A stretch of DNA of 64,000 nt from Streptomyces cinnamoneus (GTDB taxonomy: Bacteria; Actinomycetota; Actinomycetes; Streptomycetales; Streptomycetaceae), in assembly GCF_014650495.1 (NCBI RefSeq), contig NZ_BMVB01000009.1, positions 62,001 through 126,000 on the forward strand, read 5' to 3'. Under the pieces are notes generated by a model that was not told the DNA's origin, did no database searches, and saw only the letters and a list, made by a program, of their open reading frames with translations. Position numbers and translations under genes: made by a program. Shown here in pieces: positions 17,059-27,466 of this stretch. How positions within the stretch are numbered: position 1 is the stretch's first letter; each line of letters begins with the position of its first letter.

Positions 17059-18846
17059 ATGATCCAGGCCATTGGGCTGACCAGCGTCCCCCGCCGTCAC
17101 CAGCCACCCGTCGTCGACGACCTCACCTTCGAAGCCCGTCCGGGCCGCGTCACCGTCCTGCTCGGTGAGCCCGGAGCCGGCAAGACCGCCGCCCTGCGCC
17201 TCCTGCTGCGGCTCGACCCGGGCCGCGGCGTCACCCTCTTCCGGGGTCGCACCCTGGACCGCATCCCCCACCCCACCCGCGAGATCGGCGTGATGCTCGG
17301 CGATGTCCCGGGCCACCCCTCCCGCACCGCCCGCAGTCACCTGCGCATGCTCAGCGCGGCCGCCGGCGTCCCCGTGGAGCGCGCCGACGACGTCCTTGAG
17401 GTCGTCGGCCTCAGCGGCCTCGCCGACCAGCGCCTCGGCGACTTCTCGCTCGGCATGGACCGGCGCCTCGGCCTCGCCTCCGCCCTCCTCGGCGACCCCC
17501 ACACCCTCGTCCTCGACGACCCCGCCCACGGGCTCTCCCCCCGCGAGACCGCCTGGCTCCACGGGCTCCTGCGCGGCTACGCCGCCCAGGGCGGCGCCGT
17601 CCTCGTCACCTCGCGCGACGCCCAGGAAGCGGGCCGCATCGGGGACCAGGTGGTCACCATCGACCAGGGCCGTCTCATCGCCGACCAGGACACCGCCGCC
17701 TTCGCGGGCTGCCGGCTGCGCCCCCGCGTGACCGTCCAGTCGCCCCTGGCCAACCGCCTCGCCCACGTCCTCGCCGCCGAGGCCGACACGGCCGACGAGG
17801 TGACGGGCGGTCCTTCCGTCGAAGTGGTGCACGAGGGCGGCAGCCGCATCTCGGTCTACGGCAGCACCTGCGCCGCCGTGGGGGAGGCCGCCTTCCGCCA
17901 CGGCATCCTCGTGCACCGCCTGGCCGAGGAGGTCGGCGACACCGGACCGGTGACCCCTCTGCAGCGCGCCGACGGCCGCCCCGCCGACACCCCGGCGGAC
18001 GAGGCCGCCGCACCGGAGAAGGCGGTCCCGCGGCCCGCGGCCGACGCCGGTGAGGGCCCCGGCGGCCGCCTGACCGCGCCCGGGCCCGTCTGGCCCCTGC
18101 GGTACGAACTGCGCCGGGCCACGGGCGTACGGACCGGCTGGAACGTGGCCGCGGCCGCGCTCGCCGCCTCGCTGGTCGCCTCCGTCCTGCTGGCGCGCAC
18201 CGACGCCTCCCCGTCGCTGCGGCTGCTCACGGGCTGGCCGGTCTGGCTGCCCCTGCCGCCGGCCGCGTTCGCCGCGGGGCTGCTCGGAGCGCTCGCCTTC
18301 GGCCAGGAGTTCCGCTACCCGGCGCTCGCCCCGGATCAGGGAACGGTCCCGCGCCGCCTGGGCCTGCTCGGCGCGAAGCTCGTCGTCACGGCCGGGGCGG
18401 CCCTGCTGCTGGCCGTCGCCTCGGCCGGACTGGACGCCGCCGTCCTGCGCCTGCTCTTCGGCCGGTCCGCCGTCCTCCTCGCGGACGGCTGGGGCGTGCC
18501 CCTCGTGGGCTGGGCCGGCCTCGTCCTGGGGTGTGCCTGGGCGGGGTTGCTCGCGGCGGGGCTGTTCCGGTCCACCGCCCTGGGGCTGGTGGCCGTGCTG
18601 GCGGTGCCGACCGTGGTGGTGCCCGTCCTGGGCGGACTGCTCTCCCGCCCCGCGGCCCGTTCGCTGATCGGACTTCCGGAGCGGCTGCGCTCGGCCGCCG
18701 TCGTGCAGTGGCCGGCGGGCCTCGACCAAGGCGTCTCCGCGGCCCTGCGGCTGATGTCGCAACCCACCGGCTGGGCCCTCGCCCTGGCGCTGGCCGGGCT
18801 GCTCGGCGCCTATGTCCTCACGGTCTTCAGGGGGCGACCGAGGTGA
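17059..18846 (+). CDS. ABC transporter ATPase fused to membrane domain, degenerate catalytic site
   Basis: A 595-residue fusion. Residues 1-225 are an ABC ATPase with an intact Walker A (GEPGAGKT, 36-43) and signature-like FSLGMDRR. However, the catalytic glutamate after Walker B is Asp154 (LVLDDPAHG rather than LDEP), and the switch histidine position is Arg186 (LVTSRDAQE). Residues 225-365 form a linker, and from about 370 to 595 there are about six hydrophobic segments (for example LVASVLL, LLGALAFG, LVVTAGAALLLAVASAGL, LLAAGLFRSTALGLVAVLAVPTVVV). ATG 17059 is chosen over GTG 16960 because the ABC domain begins there. The gene stands alone, upstream of whiH. The substrate is unknown, and ATP binding with slow or no hydrolysis is inferred. 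Confidence 0.86.
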   Translation: MIQAIGLTSVPRRHQPPVVDDLTFEARPGRVTVLLGEPGAGKTAALRLLLRLDPGRGVTLFRGRTLDRIPHPTREIGVMLGDVPGHPSRTARSHLRMLSAAAGVPVERADDVLEVVGLSGLADQRLGDFSLGMDRRLGLASALLGDPHTLVLDDPAHGLSPRETAWLHGLLRGYAAQGGAVLVTSRDAQEAGRIGDQVVTIDQGRLIADQDTAAFAGCRLRPRVTVQSPLANRLAHVLAAEADTADEVTGGPSVEVVHEGGSRISVYGSTCAAVGEAAFRHGILVHRLAEEVGDTGPVTPLQRADGRPADTPADEAAAPEKAVPRPAADAGEGPGGRLTAPGPVWPLRYELRRATGVRTGWNVAAAALAASLVASVLLARTDASPSLRLLTGWPVWLPLPPAAFAAGLLGALAFGQEFRYPALAPDQGTVPRRLGLLGAKLVVTAGAALLLAVASAGLDAAVLRLLFGRSAVLLADGWGVPLVGWAGLVLGCAWAGLLAAGLFRSTALGLVAVLAVPTVVVPVLGGLLSRPAARSLIGLPERLRSAAVVQWPAGLDQGVSAALRLMSQPTGWALALALAGLLGAYVLTVFRGRPR

Positions 18847-19040
18847 GGGCTGTGCTATTGCGCCGGGTTGGGCAGCAGCGAACGCAGAGTGACAATCGGT
18901 CGGAAGAGGCCGGAGGAATCGACCCATCCTCCTTACGCTCCGCATTCGCCCCCTCGTGCAAGGTGCCCGATTCTGTCCATTTGGACGTCAATTGCGAGGT
19001 AATGGGCGATCACCCTTTCGTGTGCTTTTCACCAAAGACC

Positions 19041-19068
19041 TCAAGGGGCTGAGAGGTGTCGCCGACAA
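19041..19068 (+). promoter_or_regulatory. WhiG-type (flagellar-sigma-like) promoter of whiH
   Basis: TCAA at 19041-19044 and GCCGACAA at 19061-19068 are separated by 16 bases and resemble the WhiG/FliA consensus TAAA-N15-GCCGATAA, with 7 of 8 matches in the -10. In S. coelicolor whiH is known to depend on sigma-WhiG. The expected start point falls at or next to the GTG at 19076. Confidence 0.7.
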
Positions 19069-19075
19069 AGGAAGC

Positions 19076-19960
19076 GTGAGTACCCTTGCGCACACCATGA
19101 TGACCGCGGCTCGCCCCGCCGACTCCGGCCTCGCCGGCCCGGGCGAGCTTGACCGCTACTCCTACGCGGAGGCCCCCGGGGTCGACCGCGTCGCCCCGTC
19201 CGCCTGGGACGGGGACGCGGAGCTGAGCCGGGCCGGCCGCCGCGCCGCCGGCAGCCGTGGCCGGGGGCTGCACGGCCAGCTCGTACAGCAGCTGGGCCAG
19301 ATGATCGTCTCCGGTGACCTGGGCGCCGACCGCCCGCTGGTCCCGGAGGAGATCGGCCAGCGCTTCGAGGTCTCCCGCACCGTCGTCCGTGAATCCCTGC
19401 GCGTCCTGGAGGCCAAGGGCCTGGTCAGCGCCCGGCCCAACGTCGGCACCCGGGTCCGCCCCGTCAGCGACTGGAACCTGCTCGACCCCGACATCATCGA
19501 GTGGCGGGCCTTCGGGCCCCAGCGCGAGGACCAGCGCCGGGAGCTCTGCGAGCTGCGCTGGACCATCGAGCCGCTGGCCGCCCGGCTCGCCGCCGGCCAC
19601 GGCCGGGAGGACGTCCAGCAGCGGCTCGCCGACATGGCCGAGATCATGGGCCACGCCCTCGCCCAGGGTGACTCCCTCACCTTCGCCCGCGCCGACGCCG
19701 AGTTCCATTCACTGCTGCTGCAGGTCGCGGGCAACCGGATGCTGGAGCACCTCTCGGGCATCGTCTCGGCCGCCCTGCACGTCTCCGGCGCCTCGGCCGG
19801 CGGTTGCGACCGCCCCACCGAGGCGGGCGTCGGGCAGCACCTGCGGATCGTCGACGCCGTGGCCGCGGGCGACGCCGCGGGGGCCGAGGCGGCGATGCGC
19901 CAACTGCTCGTCACGCACCCGGAGGTCGAGCGCGTGGTGCCCGCGCCGCGCGAGCACTGA
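19076..19960 (+). CDS. whiH: Sporulation regulator WhiH (GntR/FadR family)
   Basis: A 294-residue GntR-family regulator needed for sporulation septation in aerial hyphae (established for S. coelicolor). A variable 60-residue N-terminus precedes a winged helix at about 66-128 (LVPEEIGQRFEVSRTVVRESLRVLEAKGLV), followed by an FCD ligand-binding domain from about 150 to 285 (FARADAEFHSLLLQVAGNRML). The location immediately upstream of hrdB supports the name. I use GTG 19076 because the sequence VSTLAHTMMTAARP fits what I recall of the family. The WhiG-type -10 ends eight bases before it, so the mRNA may be leaderless; ATG 19097 or 19100 are alternatives. Confidence 0.93.
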   Translation: MSTLAHTMMTAARPADSGLAGPGELDRYSYAEAPGVDRVAPSAWDGDAELSRAGRRAAGSRGRGLHGQLVQQLGQMIVSGDLGADRPLVPEEIGQRFEVSRTVVRESLRVLEAKGLVSARPNVGTRVRPVSDWNLLDPDIIEWRAFGPQREDQRRELCELRWTIEPLAARLAAGHGREDVQQRLADMAEIMGHALAQGDSLTFARADAEFHSLLLQVAGNRMLEHLSGIVSAALHVSGASAGGCDRPTEAGVGQHLRIVDAVAAGDAAGAEAAMRQLLVTHPEVERVVPAPREH

Positions 19961-19996
19961 GCGCGGAAGGGCACCGGAGCGCGGTACGTACGGGAC

Positions 19997-20044
19997 CGCT
20001 CGTCCAGCGCGCGCGTACGGCCGTGCGCGCGGGCCGGACGAGCG
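19997..20044 (+). terminator. Hairpin after whiH
   Basis: CGCTCGTCC pairs perfectly with GGACGAGCG, with an inner GCGCGCGC/GTGCGCGC stem, starting 36 bp after the whiH stop. Confidence 0.75.
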
Positions 20045-20338
20045 TTCTGCACGCCGCGGACGGCGACCGAGTCGTCGATCTGTCCACTTCAGTGGCTGTT
20101 CACCCCGTTATGCGGTGTGACTCGGGCCACGAGGAACGGGCGTAACGCTCCTTGAGGCAGCGCGATGACTAAAGAGGTGGTGGTCGCGGAGGGAATACAG
20201 GTCTCGTCCGAGGCGCTGTGTTGCTCTGCATCATCGCCCGCGCCGTCGGTTCATCCTTGCCGACGGTCGTCGGAACCGGTCGCCCGTCCAGGGCGGGCCG
20301 GTGCCGGAAGCCGTTTCCATCGTTCCGAGAGGTTGTTC
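20045..20338 (+). other. hrdB upstream region
   Basis: 294 bp without a gene, holding the hrdB promoter(s) and leader. A perfect 12-bp palindrome CCACT-TC-AGTGG lies at 20084-20095, and a GGAAT motif at 20192-20196. In S. coelicolor hrdB has more than one promoter, including ones read by alternative sigma factors. I could not place a confident -10 or -35 here: the GGAAT is followed by the nearest GTT after 23 bases, too far for a SigR promoter. GAGAGG before GTG 20339 is the ribosome site. Confidence 0.5.
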
Positions 20339-21901
20339 GTGTCGGCCAGCACATCCCGTACGCTCCCGCCGGAGATCGCCGAATCCGAGTCTCTGATGGC
20401 GCTCATCGAGCAGGGAAAGGCCGAGGGGCAGATCGCCGGCGACGACGTGCGTCGGGCCTTCGAGGCTGACCAGATTCCGCCAACCCAGTGGAAGAACGTT
20501 CTGCGCAGCCTCAACCAGGTCCTCGACGAGGAGGGTGTGACGCTGATGGTCAGTGCCGCAGAGGCGCCCAAGCGCACCCGCAAGAGCGTCGCAGCGAAGA
20601 GCCCGGCGAAGCGCACCGCCACCAAGGCCGTTTCCTCCAAGACGGTCACGGCCCGGCAGGCGTCCGCTTCGACGTCCGCCGCGTCCTCGGCATCCGCCCA
20701 GGGCGCGTACGACGCCGAGGCCGACGAGGCCGTGGCGCCCGCCAAGAAGACCGCCGCGAAGAAGGCGGTCGCCAAGAAGACGGTGGCCAAGAAGGCCACC
20801 GCCAAGAAGACGACGGCCAAGAAGACCGCCGCGAAGAAGGACGCCGACGAGCTCCTCGAGGACGAGCTCCTCGAAGAGACCCCCACCCCGGGCAAGGGTG
20901 AGGAAGAGGACGAGAGCGGCGAGACCAAGGGCTTCGTCCTGTCCGACGAGGACGAGGACGACGCCCCTGCGCAGCAGGTCGCGGTCGCCGGTGCCACGGC
21001 CGACCCGGTCAAGGACTACCTGAAGCAGATCGGCAAGGTCCCCCTGCTCAACGCCGAGCAGGAGGTCGAGCTCGCCAAGCGCATCGAGGCCGGTCTGTTC
21101 GCCGAGGACAAGCTGGCGAACTCCGACAAGCTGGCCCCGAAGCTCAAGCGCGAGCTGGAGATCATCGCCGAGGACGGCCGGCGCGCCAAGAACCACCTGC
21201 TGGAGGCCAACCTCCGTCTGGTGGTCTCCCTGGCCAAGCGCTACACCGGCCGCGGCATGCTCTTCCTGGACCTGATCCAGGAGGGCAACCTCGGTCTGAT
21301 CCGCGCCGTGGAGAAGTTCGACTACACCAAGGGCTACAAGTTCTCCACGTACGCGACCTGGTGGATCCGTCAGGCGATCACGCGCGCGATGGCCGACCAG
21401 GCCCGCACCATCCGTATCCCGGTGCACATGGTCGAGGTCATCAACAAGCTCGCGCGCGTCCAGCGTCAGATGCTCCAGGACCTGGGCCGCGAGCCCACTC
21501 CGGAGGAGCTGGCCAAGGAACTCGACATGACCCCCGAGAAGGTCATCGAGGTCCAGAAGTACGGCCGTGAGCCGATCTCCCTCCACACCCCCCTGGGCGA
21601 GGACGGCGACAGCGAGTTCGGTGACCTCATCGAGGACTCCGAGGCGGTCGTTCCGGCCGATGCGGTCAGCTTCACGCTCCTGCAGGAGCAGCTGCACTCC
21701 GTCCTCGACACGCTCAGCGAGCGCGAGGCGGGCGTGGTCTCCATGCGCTTCGGTCTCACCGACGGTCAGCCGAAGACCCTCGACGAGATCGGCAAGGTCT
21801 ACGGCGTCACCCGCGAGCGGATCCGTCAGATCGAGTCCAAGACGATGTCGAAGCTGCGTCACCCGTCGCGTTCGCAGGTGCTGCGGGACTACCTCGACTA
21901 G
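20339..21901 (+). CDS. hrdB: Principal RNA polymerase sigma factor HrdB
   Basis: A 520-residue sigma-70 that directs housekeeping transcription. The N-terminus ([15 protein letters not shown]) matches HrdB. Residues about 80-175 form the lineage-specific low-complexity region with repeated AKKT/AAKK units followed by an acidic stretch. From about 220 come regions 1.2 and 2 ([56 protein letters not shown]), then region 3 and region 4 with the -35-binding helix-turn-helix [23 protein letters not shown] 20339 is preceded by GAGAGG; the upstream extension of the open frame has no support. It follows whiH, as in other Streptomyces, and is closed by a strong hairpin. Confidence 0.99.
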   Translation: MSASTSRTLPPEIAESESLMALIEQGKAEGQIAGDDVRRAFEADQIPPTQWKNVLRSLNQVLDEEGVTLMVSAAEAPKRTRKSVAAKSPAKRTATKAVSSKTVTARQASASTSAASSASAQGAYDAEADEAVAPAKKTAAKKAVAKKTVAKKATAKKTTAKKTAAKKDADELLEDELLEETPTPGKGEEEDESGETKGFVLSDEDEDDAPAQQVAVAGATADPVKDYLKQIGKVPLLNAEQEVELAKRIEAGLFAEDKLANSDKLAPKLKRELEIIAEDGRRAKNHLLEANLRLVVSLAKRYTGRGMLFLDLIQEGNLGLIRAVEKFDYTKGYKFSTYATWWIRQAITRAMADQARTIRIPVHMVEVINKLARVQRQMLQDLGREPTPEELAKELDMTPEKVIEVQKYGREPISLHTPLGEDGDSEFGDLIEDSEAVVPADAVSFTLLQEQLHSVLDTLSEREAGVVSMRFGLTDGQPKTLDEIGKVYGVTRERIRQIESKTMSKLRHPSRSQVLRDYLD

Positions 21902-21927
21902 TCCGGACGGTTCGTCACTCATCCACG

Positions 21928-21970
21928 CCGCAGGGCCCGGTACCTCCTCGAAAGGGACCGGGCCCTGCGG
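21928..21970 (+). terminator. Strong terminator after hrdB
   Basis: A perfect 14-bp stem, CCGCAGGGCCCGGT with ACCGGGCCCTGCGG, around a 15-base loop, 26 bp after the stop. Confidence 0.88.
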
Positions 21971-22046
21971 CCGTTCCGGGGTGCGGGGATGCGCACCAGG
22001 GGTGACTCTGGGTAAGTTGAAGACTCCATTCCGTCAGGAGAGTCCT

Positions 22047-22958
22047 ATGCGAGCCCTGAGGTACCCACTGGCCGTGGCCGTCGCGCTGCTGCTGGCGGTC
22101 CCCTGCCCGGTGCGGGCGGAGGACCGCGGGGTCGTCGGGGGTCAGATCGTGAAGGTGGCCGACGCGCCCTGGATGGTGGCTCTGGCGAGCCGGGAGCGGT
22201 TCGGCGGTGTACGGTCCGGGCACTTCTGCGGCGGGGCCCTGGTGGGGCGCACGACGGTCGTGACGGCCGCGCACTGCCTGAGCCAGGAGGTCCTCGGTGT
22301 CGACGTCCTCGACGCCAAGGACCTGCGGGTGATCGTCGGCCGTGACGATCTGCGCGGCACCGCGGGCGCCGAGGTGCCGCTGCGGAGCATCTGGGTCAAC
22401 CCGGACTTCGACACGGAGACCAATGCCGGCGATGTGGCCGTGCTCACGCTCGCGCAGCCCGCACCGACCGGCCGTTCGATCGGGATGGCGCAGGCCGGGG
22501 ACGCGGCGTACGAGCCGGGTACGGCGGCCGGGGTCTACGGCTGGGGCGATGTGAACGGCACCGGTGCGTACTCGGTGAGACTGCGCGGCGCCCGGGTGCT
22601 CGTGCTCGACGACACGCTGTGCCGGCACGCCTACCCGGGCGGCCCCGAGGGCACGTACGACCCGGCGACGATGCTCTGCGGCGGGCTGCCGCTGGGCGGG
22701 CGGGATGCCTGCCAGGGGGACAGCGGGGGGCCGCTGGTGGCGCGGGGGCGGCTGGTGGGGCTGGTGTCGTGGGGGAGTGGCTGCGCCCAGGCGGGGCGGC
22801 CGGGGGTGTACACGCGGATCTCGTCGGTGGCCGCGCTGGTGCGGGCCCACAGCACCGAGAGTCTGTCGGGAGCGGCTCCTGCGGCGGCGCTGCCCGGTGC
22901 CTCGGCGCCGCTGGCCAGGCCGCAGCCCGAGGGTCCGGCGCACTGGGGTCCGCGGTGA
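22047..22958 (+). CDS. Secreted trypsin-like serine protease (S1 family)
   Basis: A 303-residue exported protease. A signal peptide ends near residue 24 ([13 protein letters not shown]). The chain then has a VVGG-type N-terminus (29-32), like activated trypsins, after only a few propeptide residues. The catalytic triad is His76 (TAAHC), Asp129 (AGDVAVLTL) and Ser226 (CQGDSGGP). Asp220, six residues before the serine, predicts trypsin-like cleavage after Lys/Arg. Five cysteines in the mature domain permit two of the usual disulfides. A Pro/Ala-rich tail of about 45 residues follows the domain. ATG 22047 has AGGAG 7 bp upstream. Similar enzymes act in mycelial protein turnover. A secreted Kazal-like protein is encoded 7.5 kb away. 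Confidence 0.95.
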   Translation: MRALRYPLAVAVALLLAVPCPVRAEDRGVVGGQIVKVADAPWMVALASRERFGGVRSGHFCGGALVGRTTVVTAAHCLSQEVLGVDVLDAKDLRVIVGRDDLRGTAGAEVPLRSIWVNPDFDTETNAGDVAVLTLAQPAPTGRSIGMAQAGDAAYEPGTAAGVYGWGDVNGTGAYSVRLRGARVLVLDDTLCRHAYPGGPEGTYDPATMLCGGLPLGGRDACQGDSGGPLVARGRLVGLVSWGSGCAQAGRPGVYTRISSVAALVRAHSTESLSGAAPAAALPGASAPLARPQPEGPAHWGPR

Positions 22959-23001
22959 ACCGGCCGGTCGGCGCGGGGTGCGGGCGCACGAGGGTACGAG
23001 A

Positions 23002-23037
23002 GCGGGCGGCGTCCCCCGCTCTGGGGGAGCCGCCCGC
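23002..23037. terminator. Bidirectional hairpin between convergent genes
   Basis: GCGGGCGGC pairs with GCCGCCCGC, with an inner CCCCC/GGGGG stem, between the protease gene and the minus-strand DUF7455 gene. Confidence 0.75.
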
Positions 23038-23106
23038 GGCTGTCCAGCCCTGGGTGGCGGGACCTCGCTCGTCGTGGGGTGCGATGTGTCAGCGTTCCGT
23101 GGGGAC

Positions 23107-23337
23107 TCAGTGGTCCTCGTCGGACGCGGACGCCGGGACGGCCGTCAGCCGCTCCGTCTCGTCCTGTATCTCCGCGGCGATCTTCTTGAGTTCTGGCTCG
23201 AACTTACGACCGTGGTGGGCGCAGAAGAGCAGTTCACCGCCGCTCATGAGAACGACGCGCAGGTATGCCTGAGCGCCGCACCGGTCGCAGCGGTCAGCGG
23301 CCGTCAGCGGGCTCGCGGGGGTCAGAACAGTAGTCAC
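23107..23337 (-). CDS. DUF7455 small zinc-ribbon-like protein
   Basis: A 76-residue cytoplasmic protein conserved in actinobacteria between hrdB and parE (context from memory). The putative metal site is Cys17-x2-Cys20 (CDRCG) paired with Cys39 and His41/His42 (FCAHH), followed by a charged helix. There is no known function; a protein-protein or nucleic-acid adaptor is plausible for such a knuckle. GAAGAGG lies upstream of the GTG start at 23337. It is convergent with the protease gene and divergent from parE. Confidence 0.88.
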   Translation of the reverse strand: MTTVLTPASPLTAADRCDRCGAQAYLRVVLMSGGELLFCAHHGRKFEPELKKIAAEIQDETERLTAVPASASDEDH

Positions 23338-23770
23338 GTCGCCTCTTCTCTAGCTCGACGAGCTGTCGTACCAGGGTCAACATCCAACCAGGCCGAAAAC
23401 GTTCCCGCTCGTGGCTTTTCCTCGAAACTTCCTTCCGAGTGAGCCGGATCTTGACGTTTGGCGGCGAATGAGCCGTATTGCGTGGGCTTACGGTTTCACA
23501 TCGCTGGGGGCTGTCGTCCTCCCCGGCCGGCTTGCCGGGTTGTTCTTGAGGACGTGCCCGGAGCCTAAATGGTTCATGCCTCGAAGGGAACGTGATGTGC
23601 ACGTCACCCCAACGGGGTATCGAACGCCTGATCGATTCTCGATTAGGATGGTTGTTCTCAAGGGTGGCGGCACAAAGGCTCTACCTGGCCTCGGTACCCT
23701 CTGAACGGCAACTGAGCCACTCATGTGCCCGAACTCTGGGCAGACAGAAATTCAGCGAGGAGCGAACCGC
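23338..23770. other. Divergent control region between the DUF7455 gene and parE
   Basis: 433 bp without a supported gene. It contains a 16-bp imperfect palindrome GTGATGTG-CACGTCAC (23592-23607), the SOS-like box at 23620-23635 and a TAGGAT hexamer (23644-23649) that could be the parE -10. The base composition is lower in GC than in the flanking genes, as expected for promoters. Confidence 0.55.
23620..23635. promoter_or_regulatory. LexA/SOS-box-like site upstream of parE
   Basis: TCGAAC-GCCT-GATCGA matches 11 of 12 fixed positions of the actinobacterial SOS consensus TCGAAC-N4-GTTCGA. It ends eight bases before the candidate -10 TAGGAT, so it would cover the -35 region. Confidence 0.45.
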
Positions 23771-25891
<2,121 letters not shown>

Positions 25892-25906
25892 CCGCGGGCG
25901 TCCACC

Positions 25907-25935
25907 CCCGGGTGGAGAGACGATCTCCACCCGGG
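25907..25935 (+). terminator. Terminator after parE
   Basis: A perfect 12-bp stem CCCGGGTGGAGA with TCTCCACCCGGG around a GACGA loop, 15 bp after the stop. Confidence 0.85.
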
Positions 25936-26052
25936 CTCCACCCCGGATCCACCCGTGCTCCGATCCGCGCCGGGAGCCGACTCCGTAGCGTCGTATGCGT
26001 TGGTCATCCCCGCGCATCCGCGGTCCGCCCGCGCTCTTACGGAGGCACTCCC

Positions 26053-26274
26053 ATGTCCGGTCCTTCCGGTCTGCTGTCCGGTCCGCTCGACGCCGCGGTC
26101 GTCGTCGCCGTCTGCGCCCCCGTGGCGTGGACCACTCGAATGACGCGGACCACTCGCATATGGACCACGCGAATACGGACCGACGCCTCAGGGGCGGTGT
26201 GGGCCCGGGCCGGGGTGGTGGTCCACCGGGCCCGGGGGATCCGCCCGGCGTACCGTGTCCCTGCCGGTGCCTGA
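26053..26274 (+). CDS. Possible small protein ahead of the sensor kinase
   Basis: A 73-codon frame with a good ribosome site (GGAGG seven bases before ATG). The peptide begins MSGPSGLLSGPLDAAVVVAV and then contains TTR repeats (WTTRMTRTTRIWTTRIRTD) created by an underlying DNA repeat, followed by VVVHRARGIRPAYR. It ends 28 bp before the GTG of the histidine kinase. I recognise no family. It could be a leader peptide or an unused frame in a promoter region; the codon-position GC bias is weaker than in the neighbouring genes. Confidence 0.3.
   Translation: MSGPSGLLSGPLDAAVVVAVCAPVAWTTRMTRTTRIWTTRIRTDASGAVWARAGVVVHRARGIRPAYRVPAGA
26129..26176 (+). repeat. Three imperfect short direct repeats
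   Basis: GGACCACTCGAAT, GGACCACTCGCAT and GGACCACGCGAAT start at 26129, 26147 and 26162 (steps of 18 and 15 bp). They lie upstream of a two-component operon and may be binding sites for its response regulator. Confidence 0.6.
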
Positions 26275-26302
26275 GCCCGACGTGCCGGGGGAAGGACCGC
26301 TC

Positions 26303-27466
26303 GTGCCGTTCGAGACCTGGACCGAGTGGCCTGCCCGCGAAGCGCTCGTCAACGTGGGGGTGCCCCGGCGCCGGCAGGCGATGTCCTGGGTGGTGCGGAC
26401 CGTCCTGGTCGGGCTCTTCCTGTGGAACGTGCTCCGGGAGGGCGCCTTCGACGGGTGGGGGTACGCCGCCCTGGGGGCGGGGTTCCTGCTCTGTGCGGCC
26501 GCGGTCCGGCGCTGGTACTCCTCGACGCTCGACCAGCGGCTGTGGCTCTCGGTGGGGCTGCTGGGGGTCCTGGCGGCGGTGGGGGCCGTTGCCGAGCTCG
26601 CCGGCGTGCATGCGGCGGCCGCGGGGCTGTGGTGCGTGGCGGGTGCGCTGGCGGTGGAGCGGCTTCCGCTCGGACCGGGGCTGGCCGTCGCCGCTGTCTG
26701 CATGGGGGCGTACGTCCTGGCGGGCGTGGACCGCTCGGTGACGACGGCCGGGACGGTGGGCGGCGTCCTGCTCATCGGGTACGCGCTGAGGCTGGACGAG
26801 GAGGCGCGGGGGGCCGGGTTCCGGCTGCTGGCCCAGGAGCGGGCGGCCCGGCAGGCGGAGGCGGAGTCGGCGGCGCTCGCCGAGCGGGCGCGCATCGCCC
26901 GGGAGATCCACGACGTGCTCGCGCACAGCCTCTCCGCCCAGCTGGTGCACCTGGAGGCCGCGCGGCTGCTGATCGAGAGCGGTGCGGAGCGGCAGCAGGT
27001 CCTGGAGCGGGTGGCGGCGGCCCGGGGGATGGCCCGCGAGGGCCTGGCCGAGACCCGGCAGGCGCTCTCCGCGCTGCGCGGGGAGCTGACGCACGCGGAG
27101 GACTTCCTGCGGGAAGCGGCGGCCTCGCAGGGGGCGCGGCTGGAGGTGACGGGGGAGCCGCGCCGGCTGTCCGCCGAGGCCGGACTCGCCGTGCGGAGGG
27201 TCGCACAGGAGGCGCTGACCAACGTGCGCAAGCACGCTCCGGGCGCACGGGTGGAGATGGGATTCGCCTATCTGGTGGGGGAGGTGGAGTTGTGGGTGCG
27301 GGACAGCGGCGCACACGGGACCGTCGGAGGGCTGGCGGTCTCCGGCGCCGGGTACGGTCTGCTGGGGATGCGCGAGCGCGCCGAGCTGCTGGGCGGCACG
27401 CTGGAGGCCGGGCCGGCCGGGCCCGATGAGGAGGGTTTCGTGGTGCGTCTGCGGGTGCCTGCGTGA
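26303..27466 (+). CDS. Membrane sensor histidine kinase (NarL/LuxR-type partner)
   Basis: A 387-residue kinase. The N-terminal part has about five hydrophobic segments between residues 30 and 165 (WVVRTVLVGLFLWNVL, AAVAELAGV, GTVGGVLLIGYAL) with short loops, so it probably senses within or close to the membrane. A HisKA_3 domain follows, with His203 in REIHDVLAHSLSAQ, then a HATPase domain from about 290 (RRVAQEALTNVRKHAPGA, GYGLLGMRERAELLGG). GTG 26303 is chosen because GAAGGA stands six bases before it; an earlier in-frame GTG at 26255 lacks one. The stop overlaps the response-regulator start (GTGA). Confidence 0.93.
   Translation: MPFETWTEWPAREALVNVGVPRRRQAMSWVVRTVLVGLFLWNVLREGAFDGWGYAALGAGFLLCAAAVRRWYSSTLDQRLWLSVGLLGVLAAVGAVAELAGVHAAAAGLWCVAGALAVERLPLGPGLAVAAVCMGAYVLAGVDRSVTTAGTVGGVLLIGYALRLDEEARGAGFRLLAQERAARQAEAESAALAERARIAREIHDVLAHSLSAQLVHLEAARLLIESGAERQQVLERVAAARGMAREGLAETRQALSALRGELTHAEDFLREAAASQGARLEVTGEPRRLSAEAGLAVRRVAQEALTNVRKHAPGARVEMGFAYLVGEVELWVRDSGAHGTVGGLAVSGAGYGLLGMRERAELLGGTLEAGPAGPDEEGFVVRLRVPA

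Noticed and set aside
20192..20222. SigR-type promoter (GGAAT ... GTT) for hrdB
   Set aside because: The spacing of 23 bases is too long for that class; no confident promoter could be assigned.
23592..23607. GTGATGTG-CACGTCAC as a CRP/FNR-type site
   Set aside because: The GTGA and TCAC halves are eight bases apart rather than the six required for that family; kept only as an unexplained palindrome.
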